Origin: Gnetum montanum
Lineage: Eukaryota > Streptophyta > Gnetopsida > Gnetales > Gnetaceae
Direction: 5' to 3'
DNA length: 64,000 nt
Assembly (NCBI GenBank): GCA_015680685.1
Contig: MNCI01015802.1
Location: 315,452-379,451, forward strand
Numbering within the stretch: position 1 is the stretch's first letter; every line of letters starts with the position of its first letter. Shown here in pieces: positions 10,689-22,475 of the stretch. The notes under the pieces are model-generated. The model was not told the origin of the DNA and did not search any database. It was given only the letters and a program-made list of their open reading frames with translations. Made by a program: the position numbers and the translations under genes.

Positions 10689-12790
10689 TCAAATAGTCCC
10701 AAGCAATGGTGGTTCTTGAGGTTCTAAGGGACCTTCACCAACTTTAAGCATATGCAATAGCTAAGGAGGCTATGGCTATTTTGCTATAGCTACAACCTCT
10801 ATTTGAAGGTAAAAGAAATCTAGTAATGCCTTCATCTTCTCCTCCTTACTCTTGCAATCATTCATAGTCCACATGGCATCACCAATGTGGGTTGAAATGG
10901 GAACATCCCACAAACAGGCCATTACTAAGAAAATTTCCTTTAGATTAATAAACCAAGTAGCAAACTATTTGCATTTGAAATTGAACACCCTAATTATGTT
11001 CTATAGCTCCTAGTAGTTATTCATCCTTTTGGTCAAGTTCTCAATAGTGGATTGTTGATCAGTGAATCATGCCTTGAGAACTTTGAGTTCAATGTTTGGC
11101 ACCGCAAGCTTTTACTTGCTATCCTTATGATGCTTGAACTTGGCCTCATACAACAAGTATGATCTGGCCACCTACTTATCTAATTTAGATCATGGCCATC
11201 CAACATTCAACATGGCCAGATTTGCATAATGGAGATTAGCGAGCTCCATGTATTCCATCATCTTCTTTATTTGCAACTCCTTCATGCAGATTTTTGCTTT
11301 GTTGTAGGCATCTATCCCATCAATAATGGGTTTCCATAATTCTTTCCCTTACTAGAGTTACTGGAGGGTTTTATTCACTTTCACCTTCACCAATTGGATG
11401 TGTTTTTCATTTACTTCCTTTTGTAGACTGGTTTATTCTCTATCATGATCCTTAACTCTCTCAAATTTGAGAGCCTCCAATTTTTAGGTTACTACCTTGA
11501 TCATAGTTTTCTAGTAAAATGTGTGAACTTCCTCCATGGAGAGATTTCTATTTTTTGCTACCAATCTTCTCAATTCTATGTTTTCTCTAGCGAGTTTCTC
11601 CCGTTGTTGATGGATGAAATCAGTTAATTGTAACTTGCACTCATCAACATTTTATAGATGATAATTCTCTGTGGTCAACTATACATTCTCCTGGCACGTA
11701 TGACTGAAGGCCTTCTATATTTTGTGCTATGTGGAATCTACCAAGGATCAATAAAACACTATCATTTTCATTGCACCCTCAATACCTTTGACTTTGGTGT
11801 TAAGTTGTTCCATAACTTCATCTCTTGTTAATGTTGAGTTGAGAAATGCAAGGTCAGTAATCTGGGCTCTTAATTTGGCAACTTTAGCATCCAATCTTTC
11901 ATTCAGTTCCTTGGCTATTTTGAGCTACCCCTCCAAGATGATATTCTTGTCCCTTGCCTCTAATAGCTCTAACTGGGTTGTAGTGATATTGTCTAGAAGG
12001 TCAAAGACATCTAAAAGTGATTACTAGTTTACACCTATTGGTCCAATAGTTCTTTATGTTGTGTTGTGTTTATTCTGTCACTTGTGATTCCAATGGACAT
12101 CTACACATCCTTGAGTGTAGTGATGTCTATTATAGATGTCAAAAATATGTTGAGCATTTCTGCAATCTGATTAGTGACCACTTTTGTTGTTGTCTCCTGC
12201 CCTTGGTGTTGCATCACCAATACAATAGCCCCCTCACCCTCTTCCAAGCACACCAAGAAGGTCGCAACATTTCCTAAGATTTCTAGGAGTGACTATTATT
12301 CTACAAGAGATACTATGACCTCTCTAGCACTTGGATTTGACCTCATAGGTAGCTATGTTATTTTCATTGAGAAAATGGATCCACTTCCACCCATCAAGCT
12401 ATTTGTTTAGGCTGCCTCATTGAGGTGACTTGTTTTTAGTCTATACACGAATGGATCCTCGCCACTCATGCCTACTTGTTGCTCTTGTTCACTCAAGAGC
12501 CATTCTTGGTATTTTTGCAATCATTGGATGGTTGCAGCAATGTCTAGCATAGTTATTTATGTGGTAGATGAAGGTGGTGGTCACTGCTCCTCTTCTTGGA
12601 TAGTGGTTACAGGCATCATTTTTGCCTAGTTGGCGACTGGAATAGTTCTAATAGTATCATTGGTGTAATAGTCTATTCCTCCCCTTCAATAGAGTTTTCT
12701 AATGAGGCTTGGAAAGGGGAGTGCCTTCCTTCCATGTTCATTTTCTTTAAATTTCTTCTCCATCTCTAGATAGATCAGCTATGGAAGATT
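10689..12790 (-). pseudogene. E5 ORF2 (5' truncated, decayed)
   Basis: The minus strand carries the coiled-coil part of ORF2 with many stops. The end lies at 10689-10691, after a Pro/Glu-rich tail. The block corresponding to LPCPWEVP of E1 is near 10895-10930. Compared with E6, about 1.56 kb is missing at about 12790: the ORF2 start, the intron and the internal promoter-like module (E6 24570-26135) are absent. E5 ORF2 therefore lacks its start. The function is unknown. Confidence 0.6.
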
Positions 12791-14078
12791 GATAGAGATG
12801 TGAAAGTGGATCCTTCCCATAGCAATCACATGCCCTTTTTGCCCTTGCATAACGTCAACCTAAGGAGTTCATCTACCCCATGGATGATTAATGGTTGATG
12901 GAAGTTAAGGACCAAAACCAAAAATATTTTACCTAAGAATTCAAGCACATTAAACCAAATACCAAATAAAGAACATGGACACTCATAGTGAGGTGAGTTA
13001 TGAATAGCATAGATGGATGATGGAGAAGGTGGAATGGAATTCCAAACTAAGCTCATAAGAAATCCCTTGTGGAGTATATGTTTAAAATGACATGAGAAAA
13101 TCCATCCTTACTCTAGACCAAAGTCAACCTCTTTTAATGACTTAGCATTACCACTCTAAGACTAATCCATCCCCTTGAGACACAAGAGTGCTCCCATAAA
13201 ACAACCACCATTCCATAAAGAGAAGAAAAAAGTAGGAAGTGAAAGAGGGTCTTACTTAGAGGGGACCTTCAGGCATGGGTAACATGTCTTTCTAGTCCCA
13301 TAACTAGTGCTTATAGCCTATTTATTTTTCAAAGGATGTGTTTTGAATTTCCATCATGTTTTTGTTGTTTTTATTTTTTTGTATTTTTTTTTCTCTTTTT
13401 GGATGGAAACCACACCATGCAAAGACTTTATTTGACTTCTTGTTAGTTATTAAAATAGAATGGTAAGAAGTCCATGAAAACACTCAAGCACCCAAGTAGA
13501 AGAGTACAAAGAGTATTGAGTCCCCTTGAAGTCATACCCCATGCAAATCTTTGAATCTTTTCCAATTCTAAAAACTATTAAGGTCACAAATTTATTAAAA
13601 GTTTACTTAATGAAAAGGACCTCAAACTTCCAAAACAAGGAAAACCATAGAGTTTGTGAATGGGTGGATGTCATAGACTTACTACTTGTTCGATGAAAAA
13701 GAAACCATGATTGAGCCATCAGTTCAAAAATTCAAAAATAGAAACTAGACATTAGCAACTAAAACATAAAGCACAAACTGCCATTAGTAACAGCTCCAGC
13801 ACCACTATGTTTGTTGGCACAAAGCATGTTTATTAGCAAATATTTAAAAATCACACACAAACAAAATAAAGTATATAAGAAAGTGTAAAATATTCAAGAA
13901 AGATTCAAATGTACTAACGATAGTGTAAAATGGAAAGAAGTTTTAAAATCCAAAAATATTTAAAATAAACAAATTGGAAAATAAAAAAATATGAAAAACA
14001 AAAAATAGAAAAAATAAGGAGCCATATGGATTATTAGCATGGATAGCCATCTCCCCCACTCAGTTCGAATAAGGAGAT
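12791..14078 (-). other. E5 spacer between integrase and ORF2
   Basis: Non-coding. It holds the A-rich (minus: T-rich) tract at 13860-14020 and the blocks shared with E1, E2, E3 and E6 at about 12800-12850 and 13250-13310. The frames open on the minus strand at 12826-13056 here and 26169-26390 in E6 resemble each other only because the spacers are related. Confidence 0.6.
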
Positions 14079-15285
14079 CTAAAAACTTGAGCGTAGATTT
14101 CCATCTTTTGAGGTAGTTGTTGCACTAGCTTGTCTTGGCTCTAGGAAAGGCTTTATTTGTTGGATGTTGATCAACCGCTTTTTATCTAGGCTCTTAGTTT
14201 TGTATATAGTCATGGCTCTAGAAGAAAAGGTTTCATTAATTATATAAGGTCCCTCCCACAACATTTGAAATTTGGTTTTCTGAAGTACATGTGTGGGATT
14301 CCAGTAGAGAACATTATCTTCCAGTTGAAATTTTACTTTCTATATTCTAAGGTCATGTTGGTGTTTGTTATATGCCTTGTGCACTTCATTCAAAAATAGG
14401 CTACTAATCAATTTTTTTCTAGCACATTAAGGTTGATCAATCTTTCCTTTTGTGCTAAACTTAGGTTAAGGTCCAAGTCATAGGTTGTTAAAAGTGTACA
14501 AAGCTCAGATTAGATTGGAAGTGTTAGAAGTTTTTCATACACTAGCTCATAGGGAGAGTAGCCAATAGGGAGTTTTCATATTCAGTGGTAGGATCAAAGG
14601 GAATCATTAAGTTTTATGCTCCAATATCTCCTATATTTGCTTATGGTCCTTGTTAGGATCTTTGTAATCTTCCTATTGGTGACTTCTACTTGACCATTGG
14701 CTTGGGGGTGATAGGGTGTTGTTAATTTATGTTCAACCCCTAAGTGTTGCATTAGCTTTTGAAAGGTGGCACTTGTAAAATGAGTTCCATTGTTAGAAAT
14801 CAATGCATGTGGCACCCCAAGCCTATTTACAACATTTTTTTGTACAAATCAAGCAATGGTGGATGATGTACAATTAGTGACTACTGCTCCTTCTATCTAT
14901 TTGGTGCAATAGTCAACTGTTACTATGATATATGCCTTTCCATTAGACATGGGTGTGATGGGATGCATAAAGTCTATGCCCCATATGTCAAAGGGCTCTA
15001 GTGGTTGAATCCACTATAAGGATCCTTCATTCGAGCAATCATCCCACCATCTCTTTGACAACATTCACAAGATCGGATGAATTGGTGGGCATCCCTAAAG
15101 ATTGTAGGCCAATAGTATCCTACCATCAGAATTTTTATGGTCATGCATCTCCTTGCATAGTGGCCTCCACAAGGGCCTTCGTGAGCATCCTGGAGAACTT
15201 GCAATTGATTTACATCAAGGGCATACCAACAAACCAAGTCATCAATGCACACCTTATAAAGGTATCCATTAATTTCCATAAAGTA
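14079..15285 (-). pseudogene. E5 integrase
   Basis: It inserts element DNA into the host chromosome. An HHCC-type zinc-binding region ends with CECCQRDG (about 15040-15230). The core has WGIDFMHP for the first Asp (about 14955-14985), ISNNGTHF where the second Asp is now Asn (about 14775-14800) and PYHPQANGQVEVTNRK with the Glu (about 14675-14720). A GPY/F-type C-terminal block, WEGPYII, is near 14235-14260 and the protein ends at about 14079. No chromodomain follows. Stops occur throughout. The D-to-N change is a G-to-A transition; E4 and E6 keep Asp there. Confidence 0.85.
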
Positions 15286-15289
15286 CTTT

Positions 15290-17040
15290 TCCTAATGAAA
15301 TAATTATTATTTCTTCCTAAAGTCTAGATCTTATGGCATCTCTTGAGTGAGAAAGTAAGTGAGGATGTCATCCTACCATTTTGATTCAGGGAGCACTTGG
15401 TCATTTATTACTCCTGTAAAGAGGAGTTCATCTGGAAATTGACTAGAGAGCGCACTCTCCTCCTCTTTATTATCCCATCTTATTTGAGAGAGGTGCTCAG
15501 TGACCACATTCTTAGTACCTTTCCAATCTACCATTGTGAGATCGAATTCCTGCAAGATCATGGGCCATCATATGATATGGAGACTCACTACTAGCTTGTT
15601 CATTAGGAAGTGCATGGCACTATGATCTATGTGCACAAATACTTTATATTTAAGCACATACTGCCTAAACTTTTTAAGAGCATACACTTTTGCCATTAGT
15701 TTTTTCAATTATGCATCCATAATGCTTCAGCTTATAGAGTAGATGTAATATGGACATTTCTCATTTTCCAACAATGTAAGCATAGCTCCCAAGACATAAT
15801 TAGATGCATCCATCATTATATAAAATGTTCTAGACCAATCTAGTGCTCATAGAATTAGAGTCTCTACAAGCTTCTCCTTTAGTTGCTGGAATGCATGTTT
15901 GCATTCCTTGGTTTAAATGAAAAGAGCATCTTTCTTTGTAAGCTTGACCAACAACTTTGCAATCTTAGAGAAATTATCTATGAATTGTCACTAGTAGCCA
16001 GTGTATCCAAGGAATGATCAGACATCTTTGACTATCTTAGGTTGACATGTGATTGCTTGGATAACCCTCTTTTCTAGGTCTACATCAATCCCTACCTAAG
16101 TAATTCTGTGCCCTAGTACTATGCCTTCTTGTACCATTAAATGACTTTTCTACCAATTAAGCATGAGATTTATTTTAATACATCTTTTCAACACCTACTC
16201 AAGGCAATCCAGGGCTTGCTCAAATGTAGCCCGATAAGTAGAGAAATCATCCATAAACACTTCTACCCCACTACTAATTTGCTACTAAAAAATACTAAGG
16301 ACTAGGAATTGAAATATTGTAGGGGCATTACACAAACCAAATAGCATCTTACAATATGCAAAAGTCCCCCAATGACTCATGAATGTTGTCTTGGCCTAAT
16401 CCTCTAATGCGATCTGGATTTGGTTATAGCCACTATAACCATCCAAAAATTATAGTAGTAATGCCTAGAGATAGTGTCCAACACTTGGTCCAAAAATGAC
16501 AATGGGAAATGATCTTTAAATGTTGTCATATTCAAAAGCCTAAAGTCAATGTAGACCTACCACTTACCACCTTCCTTTGGCACAATTATGAATGAGCTAG
16601 CCCACTCACTATCTACAATGGGATAGATAAACCCCGCCTTGAGGAGTTGCTCCATTTTCTTCTTCACAATATGCTTTAATTTGGGGTTCAGCTACCTCTG
16701 CAGCTATCTTCTTAACTTCATGGCTGAGTTAGTGTAGATATGATGTTGGCATATCCTTGGATCGATTCTTATTATTTTGGGATATGACTAAGCACAGGTT
16801 GTTGGCCATTAGTTAATGATCCTCACTAGCTTGTCTTTTTGTTTAGAAGCAAGATTTGCATTGATTATGACCAAATTGCCATTATTTAAAAATGTATACT
16901 TCATGTTGACTAGTAGAGTATTTAACTCTCGGGGGTATTACTTAAAATGATCAAGGATTATCAACTCTCCCTAATACGTGTCGTCATCTTCATCATCAAA
17001 GTGTTGGTGATGAACTTGCTCAAGTTCATCCATGCCTTCG
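15290..17040 (-). pseudogene. E5 reverse transcriptase and RNase H
   Basis: It copies element RNA into DNA and removes the RNA strand. The catalytic motif VFMDDFS is read on the minus strand at about 16238-16262. Upstream on that strand are LLKAGFIYPI-type sequence (about 16620-16660) and the gypsy YxxYxQI region (16420-16445, decayed). The RNase H/linker region with FVHIDHSAMHFLMNK is at 15590-15640. Many stops. The plan is that of OTA-type Ty3/gypsy pol. Confidence 0.8.
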
Positions 17041-17342
17041 ACATAAGCACATGTCAAGCTCTTAGTAGGTTCTATACATAGTGAGCTACTATCAAAGTTA
17101 ACTGTAAGCCACTAGGTGCCCTCCTATTTTACGGCTTCTGTGTATAGGCCCTTTGGATATCTGCTTCATGTGCACAGTGATTGCATGCTCTAATAAATGT
17201 ACTTTTAATGGACTAGATTTTTTGCACACAATTGCACCTGTTATCGCTATATGTGATGCATTGAACACACTTCTTCTCTAAGAATCCAAATTCATTTTCC
17301 TTGAAGATTTCCAAGGAGAGGTCCCTAATGCCCATTCATGCA
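17041..17342 (-). other. E5 linker between protease and RT
   Basis: Decayed pol linker continuing the protease frame. It has no catalytic motif of its own. Confidence 0.4.
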
Positions 17343-17690
17343 TCAACAATGCTTAACCATGCATGCTCCATGATCACTAGAAAATCGATAGGATAGGACC
17401 ACCCACAAACTACAGTCACAATATCCTCCACTAATCCTAAAGGAATAGTAATTGATTGGTCTACCAATCCAAATAGATGTTGCTCTTCTTGAGAGGTGGT
17501 AGGTTCCAGTCCTTGTACATGTCCTGGGAGATGAGCTTGACACTAGAACCAGAATCAAGAATAGCCTTGCATGGCTCATGTCTAGTGATCTGTAAGTAAA
17601 TAAGAGGATTTCCTAGGTCAGATATTTTTGTGGGAAGATTTCCAACCTTGAACCAATCAGAAATAGCATGAGTTAACATCATAGTATGGA
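17343..17690 (-). pseudogene. E5 retropepsin-type aspartic protease
   Basis: It cleaves the Gag-Pol polyprotein. The active-site block AILDSGSSVKLISQDMYK, with the catalytic Asp-Ser-Gly, is at about 17505-17565 (minus strand). It is followed by NLPPLKKSNIYLDW, after which stops begin. A TRHEPCKA segment precedes it, as in E3 (ARNEPCKA). The gag tail lies immediately upstream on the minus strand. Confidence 0.8.
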
Positions 17691-19640
17691 TCTAAGGTGG
17701 CATTTGATTTGAAGGGCACATAAATGTATTTGATGTAGAGGATGAGGGTGTTGGAGATACAAGGCAACCAACCACATTAGGTTGAGAGAGTTTGGGAGGA
17801 CTTTTGGGTCAAGAAAAGGGTCATTTCCTAGATTAATTGTTTGAACCACTCAACTAGAAGGTTAGTTGTGAATGTACAACCCTCATAGCATTTCATTGTT
17901 GCAGCTATGGAGGAATTTCATCTTGCATGGATAGAATAGGAGGTAACTAGGTTGAGGGTGGAGGGATGTGCATAGACAGATGTAGAGGGTGGTATGGATA
18001 TGGGTGTTTCCCTTGAGAAGATGGTGAATGAGTTTAATGGTACTTTGGAGGGTAATAGTGATGTTAGAATGAGGTGTGGCTAGCCAAACTTCATGGAGAG
18101 ACAAGTTGCTAAACATAGTACCTATATGGATCTAGTTATCTATAAGGATATTGGTATTTTGACTATGGCATTCCCCATGACTATGGTTGGTGACATTATT
18201 GACATTGTTCATATGGTTGTGGTGGAGCTTCACTTGGATAGTAAGCTTATTATTACTAGAGGAACTACCTTGGATTACCATGAGGATAAGGTAATTATTT
18301 GGGTGCTTGCCTTCATGCTAATTAAGGATTTAATGTGTACATGCTAGACTCTTGTAAGTGTGACACCATAGCGCAACATCCCATAGGATGTTCATACTGG
18401 CAAATGTCATAACCAACGTCATCATCAGAGTCTATCTTCACAACTTCTACTACAGCAGCTTTGCCCTTACCTCTCTGGTAGACATGTTTAGCTTCTTTCC
18501 ACCTCCTGTGATTATAATCACTATTTTTCTCTTTGGATTCTTCAGCAATCCTCATAGCAATTTGGAGTTTTTCATCCAAAGAGTTCCATAATTTATCTAC
18601 CTTTGTCAAAATATCATAAACAGATTTTTGGATGGGCAAGGTTTGCCTATTCACCACCTTGTTAACTAGTGACTCTTCCTCGTCATAAAATCAAACCTCC
18701 CTTTTCCTAATGGAAGGATCCCTATTATATTTTTTTACACTTTTTCTTTTTTGCAACTCACCTTCTTCTTTTGTAACTTTCTCTATCAACCTTTGTATCT
18801 AATGAGCTCTTATTTCAAATAATCTCCCTTGGGCATAAACCCTAAGAGTTCTTTTGGTTTTTTCTCTGAGCCCATCTATGATATGGTGGAGTTGTTGCCG
18901 ATAATGTCCTCTATTACCTCTTCAATTATTGTGGGCATGGAAATTAGTATTATTGCCTCTCTACGCACCTCCATCATAATTGTTTCTTCTACAATGTTTT
19001 ATAGAATTAGAAGAGCAAGAAAAATTGAATGCAGATGAAGAGGGCGAAGAGGAAGAAAGACTGCTTGTACCATGATAGCTACCAATTCCCCTTTAGTTAT
19101 CATGGCCATGTTCATCAATTTTCTTATCATCTTAATGCTTGTTCGATCCCTTACCTTGATTGCCATCTTCTCTTGAACCCGGATTGTTGATTATACGATG
19201 TAGATTCAGGGCCAAACTCTCATCACCAGTAACAAAAGATGGAGAATTTTCATGCTAAGAGCCCTTAGAGGGAGGGTCCTCATTGTTGTCTTGGTTTAAC
19301 AGGAACAAGGGATTCGTGAACTGTTTCCCCTTCACATCCTCATGGTGCCTCTTTTGATGTCGATCTTGCCTACATTGTGTTTTAGTGGGACAATAGTCCT
19401 TAGTGTCATAATCATGCACAACATATTCCTCTTGAAGATCTACAATGCCTAACTTCTTAAGAGTTTGAAGTAGCATAATGGGCATAGATTGATCGGGAGG
19501 CATTACAATGTTGCCTTCCATATCATGCCATCATAGTTGCTCATCCTAATGTAGGATGAAGGTGAAATCAAGCACATACTCATCTAGATGAGTATATACC
19601 ATCCTGCACTCTTATGGGACCAATAGTTTCCTATCATTTC
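17691..19640 (-). pseudogene. E5 gag (central core deleted)
   Basis: The N-terminal part (DEYVLDFTFILH near 19560-19600, then VMPPDQSMPIML) matches E3 and E4 gag. The core segment with the WQKLKLFP motif is missing: the sequence passes from a Ser/Asn-rich stretch (18930-19080) into LHHIIDGLREKTKR (about 18860-18890). The zinc knuckle CX2CX3HX4C is mutated at its first Cys (YDICQYEHPMGCC, about 18365-18405). A Pro/Tyr-rich tail leads to the protease. Stops throughout. Confidence 0.7.
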
Positions 19641-19795
19641 ACCTGTGAGAAAAAGAATATATTTTTGTGAAATAACTAAAATATTAGTATGCCTATGTAG
19701 TTATATTATTTGGGAATAATTTTGACCTTGGGGTTTGTCCAATGATATTAATAATATTTACTAAACCTAGATAGCACATTTTTTGACAAACAAAG

Positions 19796-19814
19796 TCCCT
19801 AGAAATAGCACCAA
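19796..19814 (-). other. E5 primer-binding site (tRNA-Asp-like)
   Basis: On the minus strand TTGGTGCTATTTCTAGGGA adjoins the LTR end. It resembles the complement of the plant tRNA-Asp 3' end, TGGCGCCGTTGCCGGGGA, with several mismatches. Confidence 0.6.
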
Positions 19815-20774
19815 TGATGAGTAGCTGATGGCACCCCTATGTCCAACCATATGAATTATGAAGTGCTCACGTGCGATTTAGTCAAATTTTGTGGACTCTC
19901 TAGTTTCCAATGAACTAGTCTTCTAAGAAGTGAACCATGCCCTAATGGTTATTCGTTGTCTTTCCAATTACACTTGTGAACTACAAAGGTATGGTTAAGT
20001 CTAACTGAGACATATGATTTTTATCATTTTATGTTTTATAGTTTTGGTGCTTAAAGAGAGAGATGAAGTAAATTGAGAACTAATTAAATTTAACTATTAA
20101 ACCAGTCTTAACTAGTCCTAACATAAGCATCTAGTCCCACTTTTCGTACATGTCCTGAACCCACATATCCACTACTAGGTTACCAAGTGTTACGCTACTA
20201 AGAACACCAAGTAATAACACTACTGGGATTACCAAGTGAATACATGTTATGCTTGAAGCAATCATACTTTTATATTTAATCTATTTAGCTTAGCTTGCTT
20301 AGTTACTTAATTAGCTTAATTATTGAAAAACATTGAATAAATAAGTAAAAGCATTAAATGCATGAATAAAACATCTAAACTATCTTGAATGCTACAAGGT
20401 TTATCACGAAGTTCATCTTTACTGCTACACACACTGTCGTGCGCAAGTACAATAGTGCTCGAATAAAGATTTGTACGCTTAATGACTTCTATTGTAGGCA
20501 CTTGGGAAAATATTCTAACTTTCAAATGTAAAAACTACAAGAGTTCAGCTACTACTATGACTTGAATGCCCATAAACACAACTAGGAGCTCGTATTTATT
20601 TTTTTTGTTATAGGACTACATCGATGAGGCCCTGTAGACATAGAAAATGCTACATCGATGTGACCCTATCGACGTGGCCCCATAGACATCGCAAACACTA
20701 CGTCAATGCAGCCTCGTCAATAGGGCAATACCATGTAAATGGGTTCCATCAACATGACACATTGATTCTCATCA
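19815..20774 (-). repeat. LTR_A', complete, shared by both array units
   Basis: It runs from TGATGAG (19815) to CTCATCA (20774), 960 bp. It serves as the 5' LTR of E5 and sits where the 3' LTR of E6 is expected. Near the right end are repeats built on CTACATCGATG-GGCCC (20605-20730), directly upstream of the TATA side on the minus strand. Confidence 0.8.
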
Positions 20775-21396
20775 TATATATATACATGATTGACTCTATT
20801 ATGAATGCCACATATTTATTTAAGTGGTATTACAAAATTATTATGCAATGCATGATTAACAAATATGATAAAAAAAGGATAAAACAAAATAAAGCTAAGC
20901 TTGATGTAGTACCTTCATGTTCTAGGTGGTGGTGGCCCCTCCATTAGTGTCTTTTCGTTATCATCTAGCTTTTGAAATTGGTATCAGTTCAATAGCACTG
21001 AGCTTTTCTTCCTTTGATCTAGGATCATGTACTATCTATGCAAATTCAACAATGTTAGGTAGAGTTGGTACTTCTTAAGGACATGGAAGTTATGGAAACA
21101 TCTTTTTGGCTTTGATGTATCATGCTACAAACTATGTTCTTTCTACTTCAAAAGCTATGGCCATCTTTTATAGCTGTTTATAATCTATCATCTTGCAGGT
21201 CAATTTTGTTGCTACATCTTTTTGATCTTGGTAGCTAGACTTGACTATTTGTAGTTCAAAGTTTGCTATGTGAAGTTTCTATTGTGCATCTTTCTTATCT
21301 ACAAACTCTTTTTCATACATTGAGTACACTATAGCAACTTGTTGCTCCAATTTTGTCCTTGGCCTACCTACTATTAACATGGCTAAGTTAGCATAC
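20775..21396 (-). pseudogene. ORF2 3' fragment, second copy
   Basis: The counterpart of 8180-8798. The minus strand ends in a TGA at 20915-20917. It is broken at 21396 by LTR_B' at the same ORF2 position as in the first unit. A decayed polypurine tract lies at 20775-20800. Confidence 0.65.
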
Positions 21397-22253
21397 TGAT
21401 GAGTGGTGAGTATACCCTACACCCAATCATATGAATTACAAGAGTTCAAGCACAATCTCATCAAATTCCATAGACTTAAGTTCCTAAGTACTTTGGTTCT
21501 AGGACATGAAATCTAATCATGATGATTGTTGTCTTCCCAACTACACTTGTAAAGCTTAGTTATATGGTTAAGTGTAATTGGGACACATGATTTTTATTAT
21601 TTTATATTTTATTCACCTACAATTGATAACAAGTTGAAACTCAATTTATTAGCCAATTTAACTAATCTGATTGCTAATTAATAACTAACTATTCTAACAT
21701 AAGCATTTGATTCCACTTTTCATACACATCCTAAATGCATACAACACTGCTAGGTTACCAAGTGTTAAGTGCTACTGAGATTACCAAGCACTATATGTTA
21801 TGCTCGAAGCAATCGTACTTTTGTGTTTAATCTATTTAGCTTAATTAGTTAATTAATTAAAGTCTTACTTATGTTGATTAATCACATAATTAATAAAAAT
21901 GGTAAATGTAGAAATAAATCATTAATCTATTCCAAGTGCTACAAGGTTTGATCAAAAGGCTTATCTTTATTGTTGTTCACATTGGTGTGCTTACGTACAT
22001 CAGTGCTCAAATAAAGATCTGTACACTTTCTAACTCCTACTGCAAACACTCAAAAAAATATTTTAACTTCAAATGAAAAAATTGCAAGAGCTCTACTATA
22101 ACTATGATAAGACTCTCATAAAGAGTAGATGAGCACGTATTTATGACTTTATTATGGAGCTACATTGATAGGGTTTCATAAACACAGCAAACACTATGTC
22201 AAAATGGCCTCGTTGATGGGGGTCCATCGACGCAATACTTTGACACTTCATCA
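21397..22253 (-). repeat. LTR_B', second copy
   Basis: TGATGAG (21397) to CATCA (22253), 857 bp, followed on the right by a polypurine tract (22254-22272). It is about 12.6 kb from LTR_B and shares the left junction CTAAGTTAGCAT. Confidence 0.75.
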
Positions 22254-22475
22254 TACCCCCACAAATAAATGAAAACTCATCCTTGAGTTCCCTTACAAAA
22301 TTGAAAAGGTGTGGGATTACTGATTGACACTTTACACAACAAAATTGAGTGCCCAGGTGTACAAATTGACATCATTACAAAATTTGTGATGTTCAAGACA
22401 AGAAATTGAACACCATGATGTGACTACTCAAACTGGACAACACATCCTCTAATGGCATGAAGATGGTTGAGAAGA

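Larger units (their letters stand above)
7604..20774 (-). mobile_element. E5: full-plan Ty3/gypsy unit of a tandem array
   Basis: On the minus strand the order is LTR_A' (20774-19815), tRNA-Asp-like PBS, gag, protease, RT/RNase H, integrase, spacer, ORF2, polypurine tract, LTR_B, ORF2 end fragment and LTR_A. All coding parts are decayed. There is no chromodomain after integrase. Unit E6 repeats the same order, which indicates tandem duplication by unequal recombination between LTRs. Confidence 0.75.

Noticed and set aside
12826-13056. Minus-strand frame similar to one at 26169-26390
   Set aside because: The likeness comes from the duplicated spacer. The same DNA in E1 and E2 has no such frame, so it is not a conserved gene.
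18093-18347. Plus-strand frame of 84 codons
   Set aside because: Shadow of the Pro/Tyr-rich tail of E5 gag on the minus strand.
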